Notes under the pieces: generated by a model | Told to the model about the DNA's origin: nothing | The model's database searches: none | What the model saw: only the letters and a program-made list of their open reading frames with translations | Assembly (NCBI GenBank): GCA_021234155.1 | Contig: JAJEKV010000021.1 | Location: 16,011,563 to 16,075,562 of the forward strand | Reading direction: 5' to 3' | Length of the DNA: 64,000 nucleotides | Source of the DNA: Isoetes taiwanensis | Lineage: Eukaryota > Streptophyta > Lycopodiopsida > Isoetales > Isoetaceae | Position numbers and translations under genes: made by a program | Part shown: in pieces, positions 33,640 to 48,105 of the stretch | How the letters are laid out: each line of letters opens with the position of its first letter | Position numbering within the stretch: the first letter of the stretch is position 1

Positions 33640-35220
33640 TCCTGCATCTTCCTATTTTTGTCCAGCAAAACGTTTATTGATGCTTATCATGCGAGAAGAT
33701 CAAGAACATCGTCCATGTATTTCCATCAACTTGTAGTGAAAATGCAATCTAAGGAGTATTACCGAACACATCCCACTTCTTACTATCAAATAACAACTTA
33801 TATCAATTTGTCAACTTACAATTCGTTCTAATTAGGGATATGCAAAACTTTCCCCCTTTTGCCTTTTTCCGTCCCATAACCCGTTGGGTTCCCGTGGACG
33901 TAAAAATTTCTTATCTTATCTTATCTTTAACAATCATTTATTTTAAATATGTTGTCTTAAAGGTAAAGGTGATGTAAAGATTTCAAAAATGTTGCAAATA
34001 CATCGTATTCACTTCTTACACATGTTCAAGAGTCACAAGCCTTACTTGCTTATTTAATACTGGTAAGATTAGGACTGATTGGACCCCATCTTTGTCAAAT
34101 GAGAAGGGGTAAGAAATATTGCTTATTGTTATAAGAGTTAATTCATAACTTTATACGATTAAAAGCAGGTCTGCAATTTACCATGATTCATGAAAGTGAC
34201 TATGTTTATGTATAGTCAAGTGGCAAAGTTAGAAAAATTCCTCTTTTTGAAAGAATAGCAAATGGGTGCACAAATCTTATCTACTTACTCTAGCATGAGT
34301 AAAAAATGCTATTCCCATGCCTTCTCTCCTTATCGTGTGCTTACCATAGAATGAAATCTTGGATTGTGATGTAACACTATTCACTCTGAGATAACTGGGC
34401 CCCTACATGATCATATTTAAACTTTTTAACCAGCATTTATTTGTACTAGTGGATGATGTTGGCAATAAACTAGCATGTTCATGATATGTATTGACACTAG
34501 ATGTACATTATTATTACCATGATTATTCTTTTCATGAGAGAGCAATACTAATGATAATGCTAGCTTGATTATACATTTGCCTACAAAATTAAAGAATGTC
34601 TTCAAGTTGAGTATATAGAGGATTATGTGCTGGTTGACATCCTTCAAAAGGAATATCTAACAACTAATGTATTCACACCTCTTGATAAAGCAGACTCTAT
34701 ATAACCTCTTGCAAGGAAAATATGTGAATCATAGTTAGCCCCACATAAGACAATATGCAAGAAGCATCTAAAATAGTAAGGTCAATGTATATATTGTTGG
34801 ATGGCAATTTCATTCACAATTTTTTTATTTATTTATTCATTTTTGTTTGCCTTCGCACGTATATTTTTGGGTTGCGCGTATATTTTTATCTTCGTGGGCG
34901 TTAAAGATTCAATTTAATTCAATTCATAATCTTTCTTAAGACACCCATTCAATTTCAATTATTTTAAAACAAAAAAGGGCTACTTCATATTTGACATGTT
35001 ACGTTGTACAAAAAATATGTAACATCACACACGTGATATTCTAACTATTAGTTGACTTTATATTTTATGGGGAAGGAGAGCATGAGAGGGCAAAGTAGTT
35101 GACTTTATTTTTTTTATTTATTGGAAAGAAACTACGAGGAGAGGACAATGAGGAGACTTCCCTTTAATCTACTTAGACCAGCTAGTCCATAAGATATGGT
35201 TTTAAATCCAGTAAAATCCA
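33640..35220. other. AT-rich non-coding stretch with a retroposon tail
   Basis: At about 33868-33926, CGTCCCATAACCCGTTGGG and CCGTGGACGTAAAAA are followed by TTATC repeats, matching the tail near 22995. The rest has no recognisable gene or element end. Confidence 0.45.
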
Positions 35221-37593
<2,373 letters not shown>

Positions 37594-37620
37594 TTCTAAT
37601 AATTATATATATTCATATAT

Positions 37621-37760
37621 ATATAATATGTAGCATAATAACAGGGGGTTTTTTTTATATTTTTGTACACTTTTTGCAATGGTTTTACTATGATTTGGAG
37701 TCCGTATTGCTTGAAGTGTACTAATGCGTACATCTAGAGTGCACACTATATTTTTATCTT
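37621..37760. repeat. Copy of the ATGTAGCATAATAACAGGGGG repeat family
   Basis: Related stretches begin at 16669, 29993, 31914 and here. They share an ATATGTAGCAT start, usually ATAACAGGGGG and a T-run, TTTTTGTAC, a TATGATTT-like block and TACATCTAGAGTGCAC about 110-140 bp on. The family is about 150 bp; it follows directly on other repeats each time. No terminal repeats or coding sense. Confidence 0.7.
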
Positions 37761-37902
37761 TTAATTCCACTATGCTATGGTTTGGCCCATGTTTCTATAA
37801 TTTTTGTGCCATGCATTTTCCCAGTGCCATTCCAATGGCCAATATCGAACCCTCTCACTTCTAATCTATTAGGTAAATGCATGGAAAGGGATATAGGGTC
37901 GT

Positions 37903-38247
37903 GATCGAAGCTCAAGAACCCTTAGACGGGCTTATTCTGGCGGCAGACTAGATGAAGATCCGACCTCGTTTAGCCCCTCCTTCTTTTTTGTCATGGTTTG
38001 GACTCCAACAGAGGTACATGAAGTGACCTTTGAGTGCGTAAGATTAGGTTAAAGATGATTTCCAGATCGAAAGCTCAAAAACCCTTAGACGGGCTTATTC
38101 CCGCGGTTCTCGGTCCAGCCACTAGATGAAGATCCGGCCTCGTTTAGCCCCTCCTCTGTAGGAGAGTTCTTTTTTGTCAGGGTTTGGACTCCAACAGAGC
38201 TATATGAAGTGACGTTTGAGTGCGTTAAGATTAGGTTAAAGATGATT
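37903..38247. repeat. Tandem duplication, period about 162 bp
   Basis: Two copies (37903 and 38065) start GATCGAA(A)GCTCAAGAACCC / AAAACCC and both contain AGACGGGCTTATTC, AGATGAAGATCCG, TCGTTTAGCCCCTCC, GGTTTGGACTCCAACAGAG and AGATTAGGTTAAAGATGATT. The second has a few short insertions. Function unknown. Confidence 0.85.
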
Positions 38248-38259
38248 TGTGCTTCATTT

Positions 38260-40680
38260 TAAAATTTCCTTTTTTTTTTTCGAGACAAATCTCGCGAGCA
38301 ACTGCATTGATCTGGTCTACCTGTGGAATGCTTTCTTAATGCAGCCGTGTTCACGACAGTCTCTACTTGGAAAAGATGGAAGTAAGATGTCTAACAATTG
38401 ACTGTATTGTGCTGATAAATTGGAACCAATTGTTGTCTTTGAATGTATCAGCTCATAAGATAGCCGCATTCTAAGAAAGGGTTGCCTCCATGCAAAGGGC
38501 CAAGTAGTGATGAGCTGCTTTGACGATGGAACAAGGCATTTGAGTCAGATTCATGGTTAATCTCAAAGTTTAGCAAACACTCTTTACGTAAACGCTGATT
38601 CAAAGATAACTTGATGTGTTTTGCCTTGCGTCGATTGTTCTTGCCCGACCTCAATTTAGTGGAAATGTAGTTTATGGCTCCAAATGCTACATATCCAAAG
38701 TAAGTGTGGCTTTCATTATTGCTTTGCAATCGATATTAATTGTATCCTTGTTTGTTCTCCCGAGACATTTCTTATGCGCTTCAAACACTCTATTTCCAAA
38801 TACTCTATTTTGGTGCAATTATCCACCGTCATCTTATGTAGCACTATATTTAACCCATATCATGATGGATGCTTAAACTCCAAGTTTACTATGGCTATAA
38901 GCCATCGCCCATCCGGAATTTCATGCACATGAATTAGGTGCACAACTATTTTAAAATTTGCAGTTGCTCTTCATAGCATTGTGATGAAGAGACAAATTAT
39001 GCTTCTATGCCATTCATTAGAGTTCTGCAATTGTTTTGAAACCCCGGTTTTTATTGTGGGAATTGAAAAAAGGTGTGGTGAAGAATAAAATTCTATTTTT
39101 ATACCATTCTTTGTTTCTCAACTTGGTTCTTTACTCATTCTTCTTGCTCTTTACATCATCGTAGTTTTTTCCTTTTTTTTTTTTTTACATTTAGCAAAGA
39201 GAATTAATTTAGCAAAGAGAATTACGTTTCTCCATGCCATTCAACTCAACCTACAGGAAGATTCTTGCCATCCAACTCAACGTAGAGAAGGATTCTTGCT
39301 ATTTTGTTCCATTTCTCTGCTTCTTTATTACTGCTTGTATATTTTTTACGAATGTGTGTAACATTGTAAATGTGTTAAGAGGTCCTACCATAAAGACCAT
39401 GTTGTGTTGCATGTTCGAATTTGTTAGGGCCTTTTGTTTCATTTAATAGTCTCTCCCATTGTTTCTAACAATTACTATAGTTTATATTGTTGTTTCTAAC
39501 ATGTCAAATTCCTTCCTAAGGGCCCGAAGGGCCCAAAATTTTTTTTAATATAGAAATCAACACATAACTATCATTAACATTAATTAATACAAACCATTGC
39601 ATCCAATACATTTGAATTAAAATCCCCCTGAAACCCCCTTTGGTTTGGGTGCATATTCACACGGGGGGTTACGTAGGGCATCGAGAGCTGTCGGATGGGC
39701 ATATTTGCCCTTTATTCCAAGATCTGGACTGCACATAGTGATCCTCCATAGGACAAATGCACAAAGTATGAGGTTTCTTTCTTTCCAGTGTATCTCTACT
39801 TGATGGTGACAAATTTGTTGTTTTTCATACAGTGCTTCCACTATGGGAATCGGTAAGAATGTTTTGTTCCCTCAAAGTTAAATAGATTGATAGAATTTTA
39901 ATGTCTATGGACGCCGACTGGCCATGGGACCCAAACAACAGAAGGAGCATGCAAGCCCAAAAATACAAATGAAAATAAAGATTGCAAAAGGAATCAAATT
40001 ATTCATACTACATTCCCATAAGTTATACCAATCTGAAAAGAGAGAAAAACTAAAAAATCCTACCTCCAGTTGATCCTTCTCTTTGCAATGATAAGCACCT
40101 TCTTAGAAGCTGAGGTGAAAAAGACCATTAGATAAACCACGTTGTTTCCACATTTTAAGCATCCCAACTTGACTCTGCAATAGGTCTTCGATATACAACA
40201 TGAGAGTGGGGACCAAACGTAACAAAGTAAAGAGTGGTTTCTGCAAGCTAGATAGGTAAGAAAATTGAATGAATTCAAGGGCATTGAATAGTTTTTATCT
40301 TCCACAGAAACCAATCAGCCTATGAGACCCAATAAAGGAGCACGGCAGGCATATTACTGTCCGGATTAAAGGCCATGGCAATAATAAGAATGCTGAAAAA
40401 TTGTACAAATATACATCATGAAATATATGCATGTTAAAGTGAACGTCCGAGGACATAGCTGAGCCTGTATATCCATGATATCTTGAAGGTATGATCCTAA
40501 CAACTATACTGAAGCCATGCTCAATATCATATGTAGCAGCTAGTCGAGCCTGACCAAATCAGCGTAACATGTCCGAATTTAGTCATATGCCAGACAACTC
40601 TGATAACATTCATCTTCAACAGCTCCCATTTGATAGCATTAACAAAGCCTGTCTTGGCATGGCTTCCCAATCCATCTGCT
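38260..40680. other. Non-coding stretch with small repeats
   Basis: No supported gene. Contains a small direct repeat at 39193-39300 (TTTAGCAAAGAGAATTA twice; CCAACTCAACSTA...GATTCTTGC twice) and an inverted retroposon-tail word (GGACGCCGACTGGCCATGGG, about 39909). A T-run at 38269-38280 next to CGAGACAAATCTCGCGAG might be a minus-strand retroposon tail. Confidence 0.4.
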
Positions 40681-40684
40681 TGTC

Positions 40685-41870
40685 TCAATTAAGAGACGAT
40701 GTCACGTTATTGGGTTCCAATGCAGATAAAGTCCTCCACATCCAATAACATGATCTACATGATAGTTGGTCAGTCATATGGTCCTTCATATGCTCCCTTA
40801 TCCTAGCCCTTTGACTAGGTTGCACAGTCTTATCAAGAGTCTCCTTCAACTTAGCACATAAATTGCACTTTGCAAAGTTGTTTGAAGTTGCTATGGTGAC
40901 ATGATTGAAATGCTTCTTCCATAACCTACTAAAGCTAGGTTGGGATATTGGAAGAATTCCCAATTCTCGAAGTAGGGAATTCACTTCTTCCAAAATACTC
41001 TTTTGAGTACAATGTGATGGCAACCTTTTCTCAACAACTGCTCTTCCCTTTTCATCCCTTCGCTTTTGTGTGGCATAGACTCTTGATTGAAATCAATATA
41101 TTTTTCAAATATCTCCTGGCGTACCAAAGGTCCTAGTTGTTGGTCTCAACAAACCATTATTTCCATGTAAAAGCAATCCCGTTCCCCTCTTTTGTTTTTT
41201 GCTAATTATGCCATGAAGAAGTTGGAATTGCATGGATACTACGCCATGCTTTTGCACATAGCAAAGGGTATCTTTTCTGTTTGGGTTTCTTTCATCTTGA
41301 AGTGCATGCTCGAAGATTGTGTACATGTAGGTCCTCCTCTCATCAAGCGGTGTACTCTTGAAAAGTGGCTCTTGCTTCCACCAATTGTTCTATTGTGAAG
41401 AATTGCATACAATCACTCAACAACAATCCGAGCCCCTAACCTTCACCATTGTCTCACGTTTGGTGTCACTAATCAACTTGGCTCTTTTTGCTAGGATAAT
41501 GTCCGGCAACGATACTTCTCCCCTTTGCCTAGGTTTAGAGTTCCAACAATGGATCAATATCAAGACAATCATTGTCCCCAACAACCTCGGGCTCGGAAAA
41601 ATATAATCCTCCACAAATTGAACACTACTTATAGGCCATGCCATGATGCAAGGAACCTCCAATTGCTTGACACAACCAAAACATTCCTTGTCACCCAAAC
41701 CTTTACCTTTCCGGTTGTCTTCCAACATCGAAAATTGCAATACCAATATTGTCTTCCCCTAGCCTTTCATCATTAACGGCTTGACCCGGGATCCGCTAGC
41801 ACAATGACTCCTTGGCCTACTATTTCCTTGTTGCACTTGTGCATGATTCTCACCTTCTTGTTCCTCCATT
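40685..41870 (-). pseudogene. Degenerate transposase-like protein, N-terminal half
   Basis: Read on the minus strand from about 41870 to 40685 across at least two frameshifts. Order: an acidic/polar start (MEEQEGENHAQ...), a central part with RRTYMYTIFEHALQDERN and LLLHGNNG, then SQPSFSRLWKKHF, FAKCNLCAKLKETL (a CX2C pair) and REHMKDHMTDQLSCRS. A LW..x(n)..F.KC..C..LK....R..HM pattern recalls a group of repeated transposase-like proteins of plants and other eukaryotes, recalled from memory and not verified. The catalytic half is missing downstream of 40685. No TIR found. Confidence 0.5.
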
Positions 41871-43130
41871 GCACCCTACTATAGAGGACTAATTGTTTTT
41901 CTTCAACATTCTTGCTAGGAGTTGGTTTTCATTGATATTGCTCTTTTCAATATGTTGCACACCATCTTGAGTTGGAGAGGCACCATTGACCTAGGCAAAT
42001 TGCACCCTTTTTTAGTCAATGAGTAAGAAAAAATTATTACACCATAAGATAAAAAAGTAATGCGTACATTTATGGAATATGTAGAGGTAAATCAAAATTT
42101 TTAAAAGCAAGAAATTCCTTGGAAATAGGTTTAATATAATAATAACAATGGGCGAAACGAAATCATTTAAAACAAAATTTTCATGGCAACAACAAGGAAA
42201 TGACATTTATAAACTAGTCCCGGTGCGGCGTTTTAGGCTTATAACAACAATGTATGATGTTGAAATGTTGTATTTTTGGGATGTTGAGATGTTGCAAAAA
42301 GCACGCCCGTCATAAATGACATGGGTTTAATTACATTTGCATAGCAATGTAAGTCTGTGAGGTTTGTAGGGCGTGGCGGTTTGGCGCCTTACAGGTTAAT
42401 CGTCATAGCTTCCATTTAAGTCGCCTTACGTATTTATGTGCGTGCATCGGTCTTGAGCATTGTCATTGTATAACTAACATCCAAATTGTACTATTCAAGA
42501 AAAATGAAGAGTCTGGTAATTTTTGCTTCTATAGTAATTGTTGATGTTTGTTTTGCATAATCGAATCTAGCACAATGTGTGCTAGGAAGACAATGTTCTA
42601 AGGTGAAAGGAATGATAAAGTTTATTTAAAATGAATTCTCACTTTTAATTCTAGACTGCATACGTGACATATTACACTGCATAAGTATTGCAACGAAAAA
42701 AAAAAAAAACTACTTAAGAATCTACAGAGAAATGGATTCTAGAAACAAATTGGCAAAACGTCCAGGCCTCAATTTTCCTTGCAAAAGATCAAACAACATA
42801 GAATGTAACATTTATGCACAAATTAAGGCATGGAATTAAGTCCATTGCATCATTCTCATATTCATGGCAGTAAAATGCCCCATTTTGGAAGTATTCCGTG
42901 CATGACTCCAGCTACTACTGGGAAGTGATGACAATATATAAATTAAATGCGAATCATAAATATATTTGGGAACACAAACAACCATCACAGTAAAAATGCA
43001 TGCTCTACATACTTGGCGTCTAGAATGCTTCTTGAATGGCTAAATGATCTTTCTTTGGGACATCATCAAGCATCTGCCACACTTTGCATTTGCCATTCAT
43101 TTTACAACATGTTACATAGTCCCAATCAAA
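41871..43130. other. AT-rich non-coding stretch
   Basis: No gene or element end recognised. The region 42215-42420 is somewhat GC-richer (GTGCGGCG, GGGCGTGGCGG) but has stops in all frames. Confidence 0.35.
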
Positions 43131-43132
43131 TA

Positions 43133-43565
43133 GATATTTCAAAGGGAACTGCTCTGCTGCAAGCAAATAATATTCTGAAGATGCATAAGAGTGATAAAAC
43201 AGATATTGCAAAGGGAACTGCTCTGCTGCAAGCAAATAATATTCTGAAGATGGATCTTGTTGATATTGATTAATCAAGATGAATAGTGCGCAAGTTATAC
43301 ATACAAAAAATGATTGATAGAATTAAAGCTAGATATGTAACCTCTATCTGCGACTTTGTATAGGCTACCGCTAAGATTGTAAAATGCAAAAGGCAGGAAC
43401 CTGCTTTCGGTTGCAAGCAAATAATATTCTGAAGATCTCGTTGATATTGATTAATCAAGATGAATGGTCCGCAGGTTGCTTCTGTACAAAACAGTGATAG
43501 GATTAAAGCTAGATATGTAATTTCTATGCGACTTTGTATAATTCCAACTAAGATTGTAATTTGCA
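43133..43565. repeat. Nested tandem duplications (69 bp and about 182 bp)
   Basis: GATATTKCAAAGGGAACTGC begins two 69-bp units at 43133 and 43202. A larger unit (TGCAAGCAAATAATATTCTG ... TTGATATTGATTAATCAAGA ... GATTAAAGCTAGATATGTAA) occurs from about 43228 and again from about 43411. Several internal boundaries coincide, so the duplications probably arose stepwise. Confidence 0.8.
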
Positions 43566-44650
43566 TGCCATATCTAGAACACTATGATGCTTGGTGAAAG
43601 TATTCTAAGTGCTTATTAGTAGGCTAGTTGATGAGACGATAAGTAGCCATTGGATATTTGCTAGTCTCCTGGCCAGAAATTACAGATCACATACCACATG
43701 AACTTCAGATGCATAATACTTAATCTGATGCATAATAGCAAGCCATTTCTGCCCCAAGCAAGAAGAAAGCTCCTTGCAAAATCTTGTACGAAGAATTCTT
43801 TCTTCGACCTACGATATAAAGTAGAATAGAAGATTGCACCTTGCAAACAACAGAAAGAATGATATTCAAGCTAAAAAGAAACAGATTGACATCCCTCAAA
43901 GAGCGCAATATCACTCACCTCCTTAAATTCAAATGTTAAATGCTAGGTAACAGTAAACCAACACAAAATTGTTGCAGGTCTAATCCAATTATATTTTTCC
44001 CAGGTCTAATCCAATTATATTTTCCCACAATTCAAAGAGCACATTTTGTCAAGGTCCAGAGCAACCTCAAGGTCTAGTTGTGCCACACGGGCATAGTCTA
44101 GGACAAAAGTATTTGCTAAAGTTAGAGGTCCCAAGCAATTGGTAAATGAGCTTTCAATGATTAAAGAACTGTGTATTTCCATTGATACGTACCACTGGCG
44201 TTATATAGAGTGTCACATTTGGTCTATATGCATCCCTATCTCAAAGGCCAATACATGATCCCCAAGTAACAAACTATAGAAGCATAGAAAATAATGAGGC
44301 AAAATATAAGAGAGGGAACATGGCAAATGAAGGGTTTGGAAAAGGGTGCACATGTAGTAAATATAGTCAGAATGATGTATTATATCGAGTTATTGGGTTT
44401 AAATCACGACATTTGCATAAGAGACTGATTGAGAAAAGTCAACAATATATATCTATATAGGAGTGGCGAAGAACACGGATATGTTATCTTTGGGCCGGGG
44501 CGTATATAACTCAAGTTTCCCATGAACATGCAAAGTTGAAAGACGTGAAAGCAAATGGCGTCTTGAGTTCAATTGCAAAATATCACATGCACATACACTC
44601 GAAGGCTGCAAAATAAATAATATTTTACAATATTAAAACATCAAAAGCAG
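43566..44650. other. Non-coding stretch with a 26-bp tandem pair
   Basis: Contains GTCTAATCCAATTATATTT twice in tandem (43979-44030). No gene or RNA recognised. Confidence 0.4.
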
Positions 44651-44655
44651 TTTTT

Positions 44656-44905
44656 GCATGTTTCAAATCTTGACATGAAGAATCGGATGAAGGTTTTGCC
44701 TTTCGACAAAAGCACGGTACCTATAAAGGAAGGACAAACGTTTGTAATGAGCATGATCATCCGCGAATATATCAAGAGTGCATGTTTCTTATCTTGACAT
44801 AAGAATCGGATAAAAGGTCTTGCACGGATAAAGGTCTTGCACTTGGACAAAAGCTTAGTACCTATAAAGGAAGAACAAAGATTTGTAATGAGGAAGATCG
44901 TCACG
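44656..44905. repeat. Tandem duplication, period about 124 bp
   Basis: GCATGTTTCWWATCTTGACAT starts copies at 44656 and 44780. Both contain AAGAATCGGAT, GACAAAAGC, TACCTATAAAGGAAG and AACRWTTGTAATGAG. The second has an internal 20-bp repeat (GGATAAA(A)GGTCTTGCAC twice). A run of GAATGTATCAAAGAA words follows to 45000. Confidence 0.8.
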
Positions 44906-45006
44906 AATGTATCAAAGAAGAATGTATCAAAGAACAATTGTCACAAATGTATATCAAAGAAGAATGTATCACGAACAAACTTACAAAGAAGAACATGTAC
45001 CTCTGC

Positions 45007-45590
45007 CACCATGGAATAATTTAAGGGCTAAACTTAGCTATTTGGCGATTTCTTAGCACATTTTCAAAAAATTTTGGCTAAAGTAAATGGAAAAAATTGG
45101 GAAAAAAATAATAATTTTAGCTTAACTTTTTTCGGGATTGCACCAACCCTAGAGCTCTTTAGCCAAACATTAGAAAGTAAGAAAGGGAAATTTTGTATTG
45201 TTTAGCCAAACCATAGAAACTTTTAGAATCAATTTTGGGCTAGTTTAGCTAACATCATTCTAATTTATATGAAATATATGATTAGTAGTTTAGTTTCTAG
45301 CATTATGAATTAATTTGAGTCCTAGACTTTGCTAGTTAGCATTATTTTAGAATGTTTTCACAAAGAAAATGACTAAAATAAGTGGAAATGATTGAAAAAA
45401 AGTATAGTAATTTGGCTTAATATTTTCTGTCGGCTACACCATAGAAATTTTTGGGATGATGTTTGGGTTAGTTTAGCTAAATGCTAGAAAGTATGAGAGG
45501 AAAAATGTGTAGAGTTTAGCTAAACCACAGAAAGTTTTGGGATTAATATCGAGCAAGTTTAGCTAAAGTCATTTTGGCTAATAAGAAATA
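45007..45590. repeat. TTTAGC-rich repeat block, source of the 28.95-kb inverted copy
   Basis: Two diverged halves of about 280 bp (from 45007 and from about 45340) share TTTTGGCTAAAG/ATGACTAAAATA, AAATTGGGAAAAAAA, TTAGCTTAA, TTTTTCGGG and TTTAGCCAAACC-like words. The first 201 bp are identical to the inverse of 28954-29154. GGCTAAAC/GTTTAGCC ends give it a TIR-like look, but no clean TSD was found. Confidence 0.75.
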
Positions 45591-46674
45591 TGCGATTAGT
45601 AATTTATTCCCCATGCACGCCCTTTGTGAGGAGTAGCGCACTGTGTGAGACTCCTACCAGAATCATATTGCAAATGCTAATTGCAAATGCTAATGCAAGA
45701 GACATAGTCCTCATCTTCCAGGATTTGTATGATTTGTGGATTTGTACCAGGAATGCCTGCCATAATCTCAAGGAAACCCCCAGTCATTTCTGGAAGATGC
45801 ATTATCCAATCTGCATAAATCAGGGTCTGTAACAACGCAGATTACCCATTTTCGAAAGAACCACGACACATTTGTTGGCCTCCAGGCATGTACCCATAGA
45901 TTTCAAGCCAGAGTAAGCTCCATTGTCCAATCTACAAAGATTTTTCAAACGCTCTAAGGCGGTACCTACAGCATCAATATGTAGAGTTAAATATTTAGAT
46001 CAATGTATGGATAATAGAAATCGCCAAATTACAACACATACAATTCCTCAAGCAATTGATTTCGTCTTTTACATACGACGACTACAACTTCGGCGAATTC
46101 AAACTCATGCATAGCCGCCGCTTGCTTCAACTACTGGTAAAAATCGTAAGATTTTTTTGAACCCTAGGCCATGGTTCAAAAGCGGAGGAGGAATGGAAGG
46201 GCGAGCATACCCGAAAGTGCCCATCGGCTACATGAATAAGCATTCCTTCATCGTCGCCTATAAAAGTCGTTTACTTGTCCCCCAAAGCCGATCCAATGAA
46301 GTGGCAGTCAAGAAACGTCAAGAGCAACCCAACCTGTAGGGCTTACCTATTGCGGCATCTTAGCGCTAAGAGCGCAGAGCAAATCCACGATGTCCTCCGT
46401 GCCGTTCACATACTCATGCCGGATTTGAAGGTCGAAATCAAAAAGGGGCAAAAATCGAAACCAAAATCAAGGCTAAGGAAGTTTTCTGGATTTTTGGCAA
46501 ATCGGAATTATTTTCCGGCAGGCAAAACACTTGAAACCTTAGGAAATCAAGTTAAGAGAAAATTCCAAAAAGTTTTCGGAACCCCGGAAAAACCAAATTT
46601 AAACAATAGGATATATCCAAATTTTAATTATCGAAAACTTGGATATATGATTACGAAAAGACATATAACTAATA
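45591..46674. other. Stretch with unassigned open frames
   Basis: A 146-codon frame at 46275-46715 is basic and Lys-rich (EIKKGQKSKPKSRLRKF) and could be an old exon, but it shows no recognisable domain and continues into the promoter-like repeat. Nothing else supported. Confidence 0.35.
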
Positions 46675-46845
46675 GACGTGAGAATTTATTATCCATAATA
46701 ATATACCCTAGATAATATAGCTGGCGGGAATTTCGTACGCCTGGCGTGTTATTTGAGGCAATAAATTATTCACGCTAAGAGCTAATTAACCCTATATAAA
46801 TCCGGTTCACGCTCTCAAGACCATTCTGTCCCAATTTTTTTTTCG
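46675..46845 (+). promoter_or_regulatory. Promoter-like block with TATA box, copy 1
   Basis: Shares with 47925-48105: GTGAGAATTTATT, GGCGTGTTA, CAATWAATTATTCACGCTAA, CCTATATAAATCC and ACGCTCTCAA. The TATA box (CTATATAAA, 46792-46800) lies 54 bp before the ATG at 46854, a sensible distance for a plant core promoter. ACGCCTGGCGT (46738-46748) is a member of the palindrome family listed below. Confidence 0.6.
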
Positions 46846-46853
46846 CCTTCGCC

Positions 46854-47280
46854 ATGAAGCGTTCAAATTTCGGCCACGAACTTCATGAAGAACCCGGAGT
46901 CTCGTCAAAGAGGCGTCGGGTTGAAAAGCCCCTCTCTTCCCCCTCATAGATTTTCTTGCCCAATTCTCCCCTCGATTCATCTCAGGAGGATGATTCTGAT
47001 TTCGAAATGGAAGAGGAGGGGAGTTGAGCTCCTCCCGATTCCTCCTCGATTCAAGAGGAGGAAGAGGAGGAAGAGGAGGAGTTGGAGGAAGAGGGAGGAG
47101 ATGTCCTCCCAAGAGCCCATGACCACTGCAGCCGGGGGTTGGCTTGACCACAAAACAGAAATGAATTCTCAAGGAGGAGGAGGAGGAGGAGGAGGAGGAG
47201 GAGGGAGGAGGAGGAGGAGGAGGAAGGCTCCACAATTCGACCCGGTTTTTTGGAGTGGTTGAGAGATGAACCGAGTTTGC
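46854..47280 (+). pseudogene. Exon with nuclear-localisation-like motif and acidic tracts, three stops
   Basis: From the ATG at 46854 (context GCCATGA) one frame reads MKRSNFGHELHEEP, SSKRRRVEKPLSSP, a TAG at 46947, SSQEDDSDFEMEEEGS, a TGA near 47028, a long Glu tract, a TGA near 47146, an Arg/Glu tract from GGA repeats, and ends GFLEWLRDEPSLH before a GT that could be a splice donor (CAT|GTGATT). KRRRVEKP resembles a nuclear localisation signal. The three stops lie in the same frame, each one base from a sense codon, so this was an exon of a nuclear protein. Family unknown. Confidence 0.5.
47055..47226. repeat. GGA-rich purine microsatellite
   Basis: Two GAG/GGA runs (about 47052-47100 and 47173-47226). 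In the exon frame they encode Glu- and Arg-rich tracts. Expansion here is probably replication slippage. Confidence 0.85.
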
Positions 47281-47924
47281 ATGTGATTTCTTTTTTTTTT
47301 TTTTTGCACCTCTCTTTCTTTTCTAACACCTTTCTTTCTTCTTTGTTGCAAAGGGGAAGAAGAGTGATGCGAGATCCCTGGGCGCCCATTTTTGTTTCCA
47401 TTCTTCTGAGAAGTTTTGGACACGCCTCGGGGCATTTTTTTTCTCAGAATTGTGTGAAAAGCCTTCGGCAACTGCTTCCAAGCCTTCGAAAGCATCTGTA
47501 CATACAACTGCTTTTAATGAAATCAAACAGTTTTTCTTCATAAACTTTGTCTTCAAACAGTTTTTCTTCAAGCAGTTTTTACAGACATAAAATTTTTTGA
47601 ATAAAATCAAACCTGTATTCTCCAATTATTTTGGCTCCAAGTCGTTTTTCTCTAAAATTTTGTCTCTCGCAAATTTTGTCTCTCTAAAATTTTGTATCTC
47701 AGAAACTTTGTCTCAACAAAGTCTCTGAACACTATAAATCAACCACATGAGAAATCTACGTGCATCACAAGAACCATAGGAAATTTTCCTATACGACCTA
47801 AAACAATTCCCCAACCTTACAAGTCATTTTTTAGCCTTGATAACTTTGCCTTTAAAATCATTTTTAAGTTAGCCTATATAAAATTTCTAAATTCTATTTT
47901 TTCTCAATGCAATAAATGGAATAA

Positions 47925-48105
47925 AATGCGTGAGAATTTATTGCATGAAATGCAATATTCTCCATATACATGTCATGTCTGCAAGGAAGGCCGTCGCCCG
48001 GCGTGTTAATTCAAGCAATCAATTATTCACGCTAACTTATTTCTAATTATGCCTATATAAATCCATTTTACGCTCTCAAAGTTCCTACATTTTTTTCTTC
48101 CTTCC
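47925..48105 (+). promoter_or_regulatory. Promoter-like block with TATA box, copy 2
   Basis: Second copy of the block at 46675-46845, 1.25 kb downstream in the same orientation, with CCTATATAAATCC at about 48052-48064 and CGCCCGGCGTG near 47994. No convincing ATG-led frame follows. The pair could be duplicated host promoter or the ends of an LTR element with a 1.1-kb interior; TG...CA ends and a TSD were not found. Confidence 0.55.

Noticed and set aside
45007-45207. hAT-type MITE with GGCTAAAC ends
   Set aside because: Shared sequence extends past the supposed TIR on one side and no 8-bp TSD was found, so filler DNA fits better.
46807-47235. Long Pro/Ser-rich frame on the minus strand
   Set aside because: It is the reverse reading of the GGA microsatellite and Glu tract. 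The plus-strand frame has the better start context and promoter.
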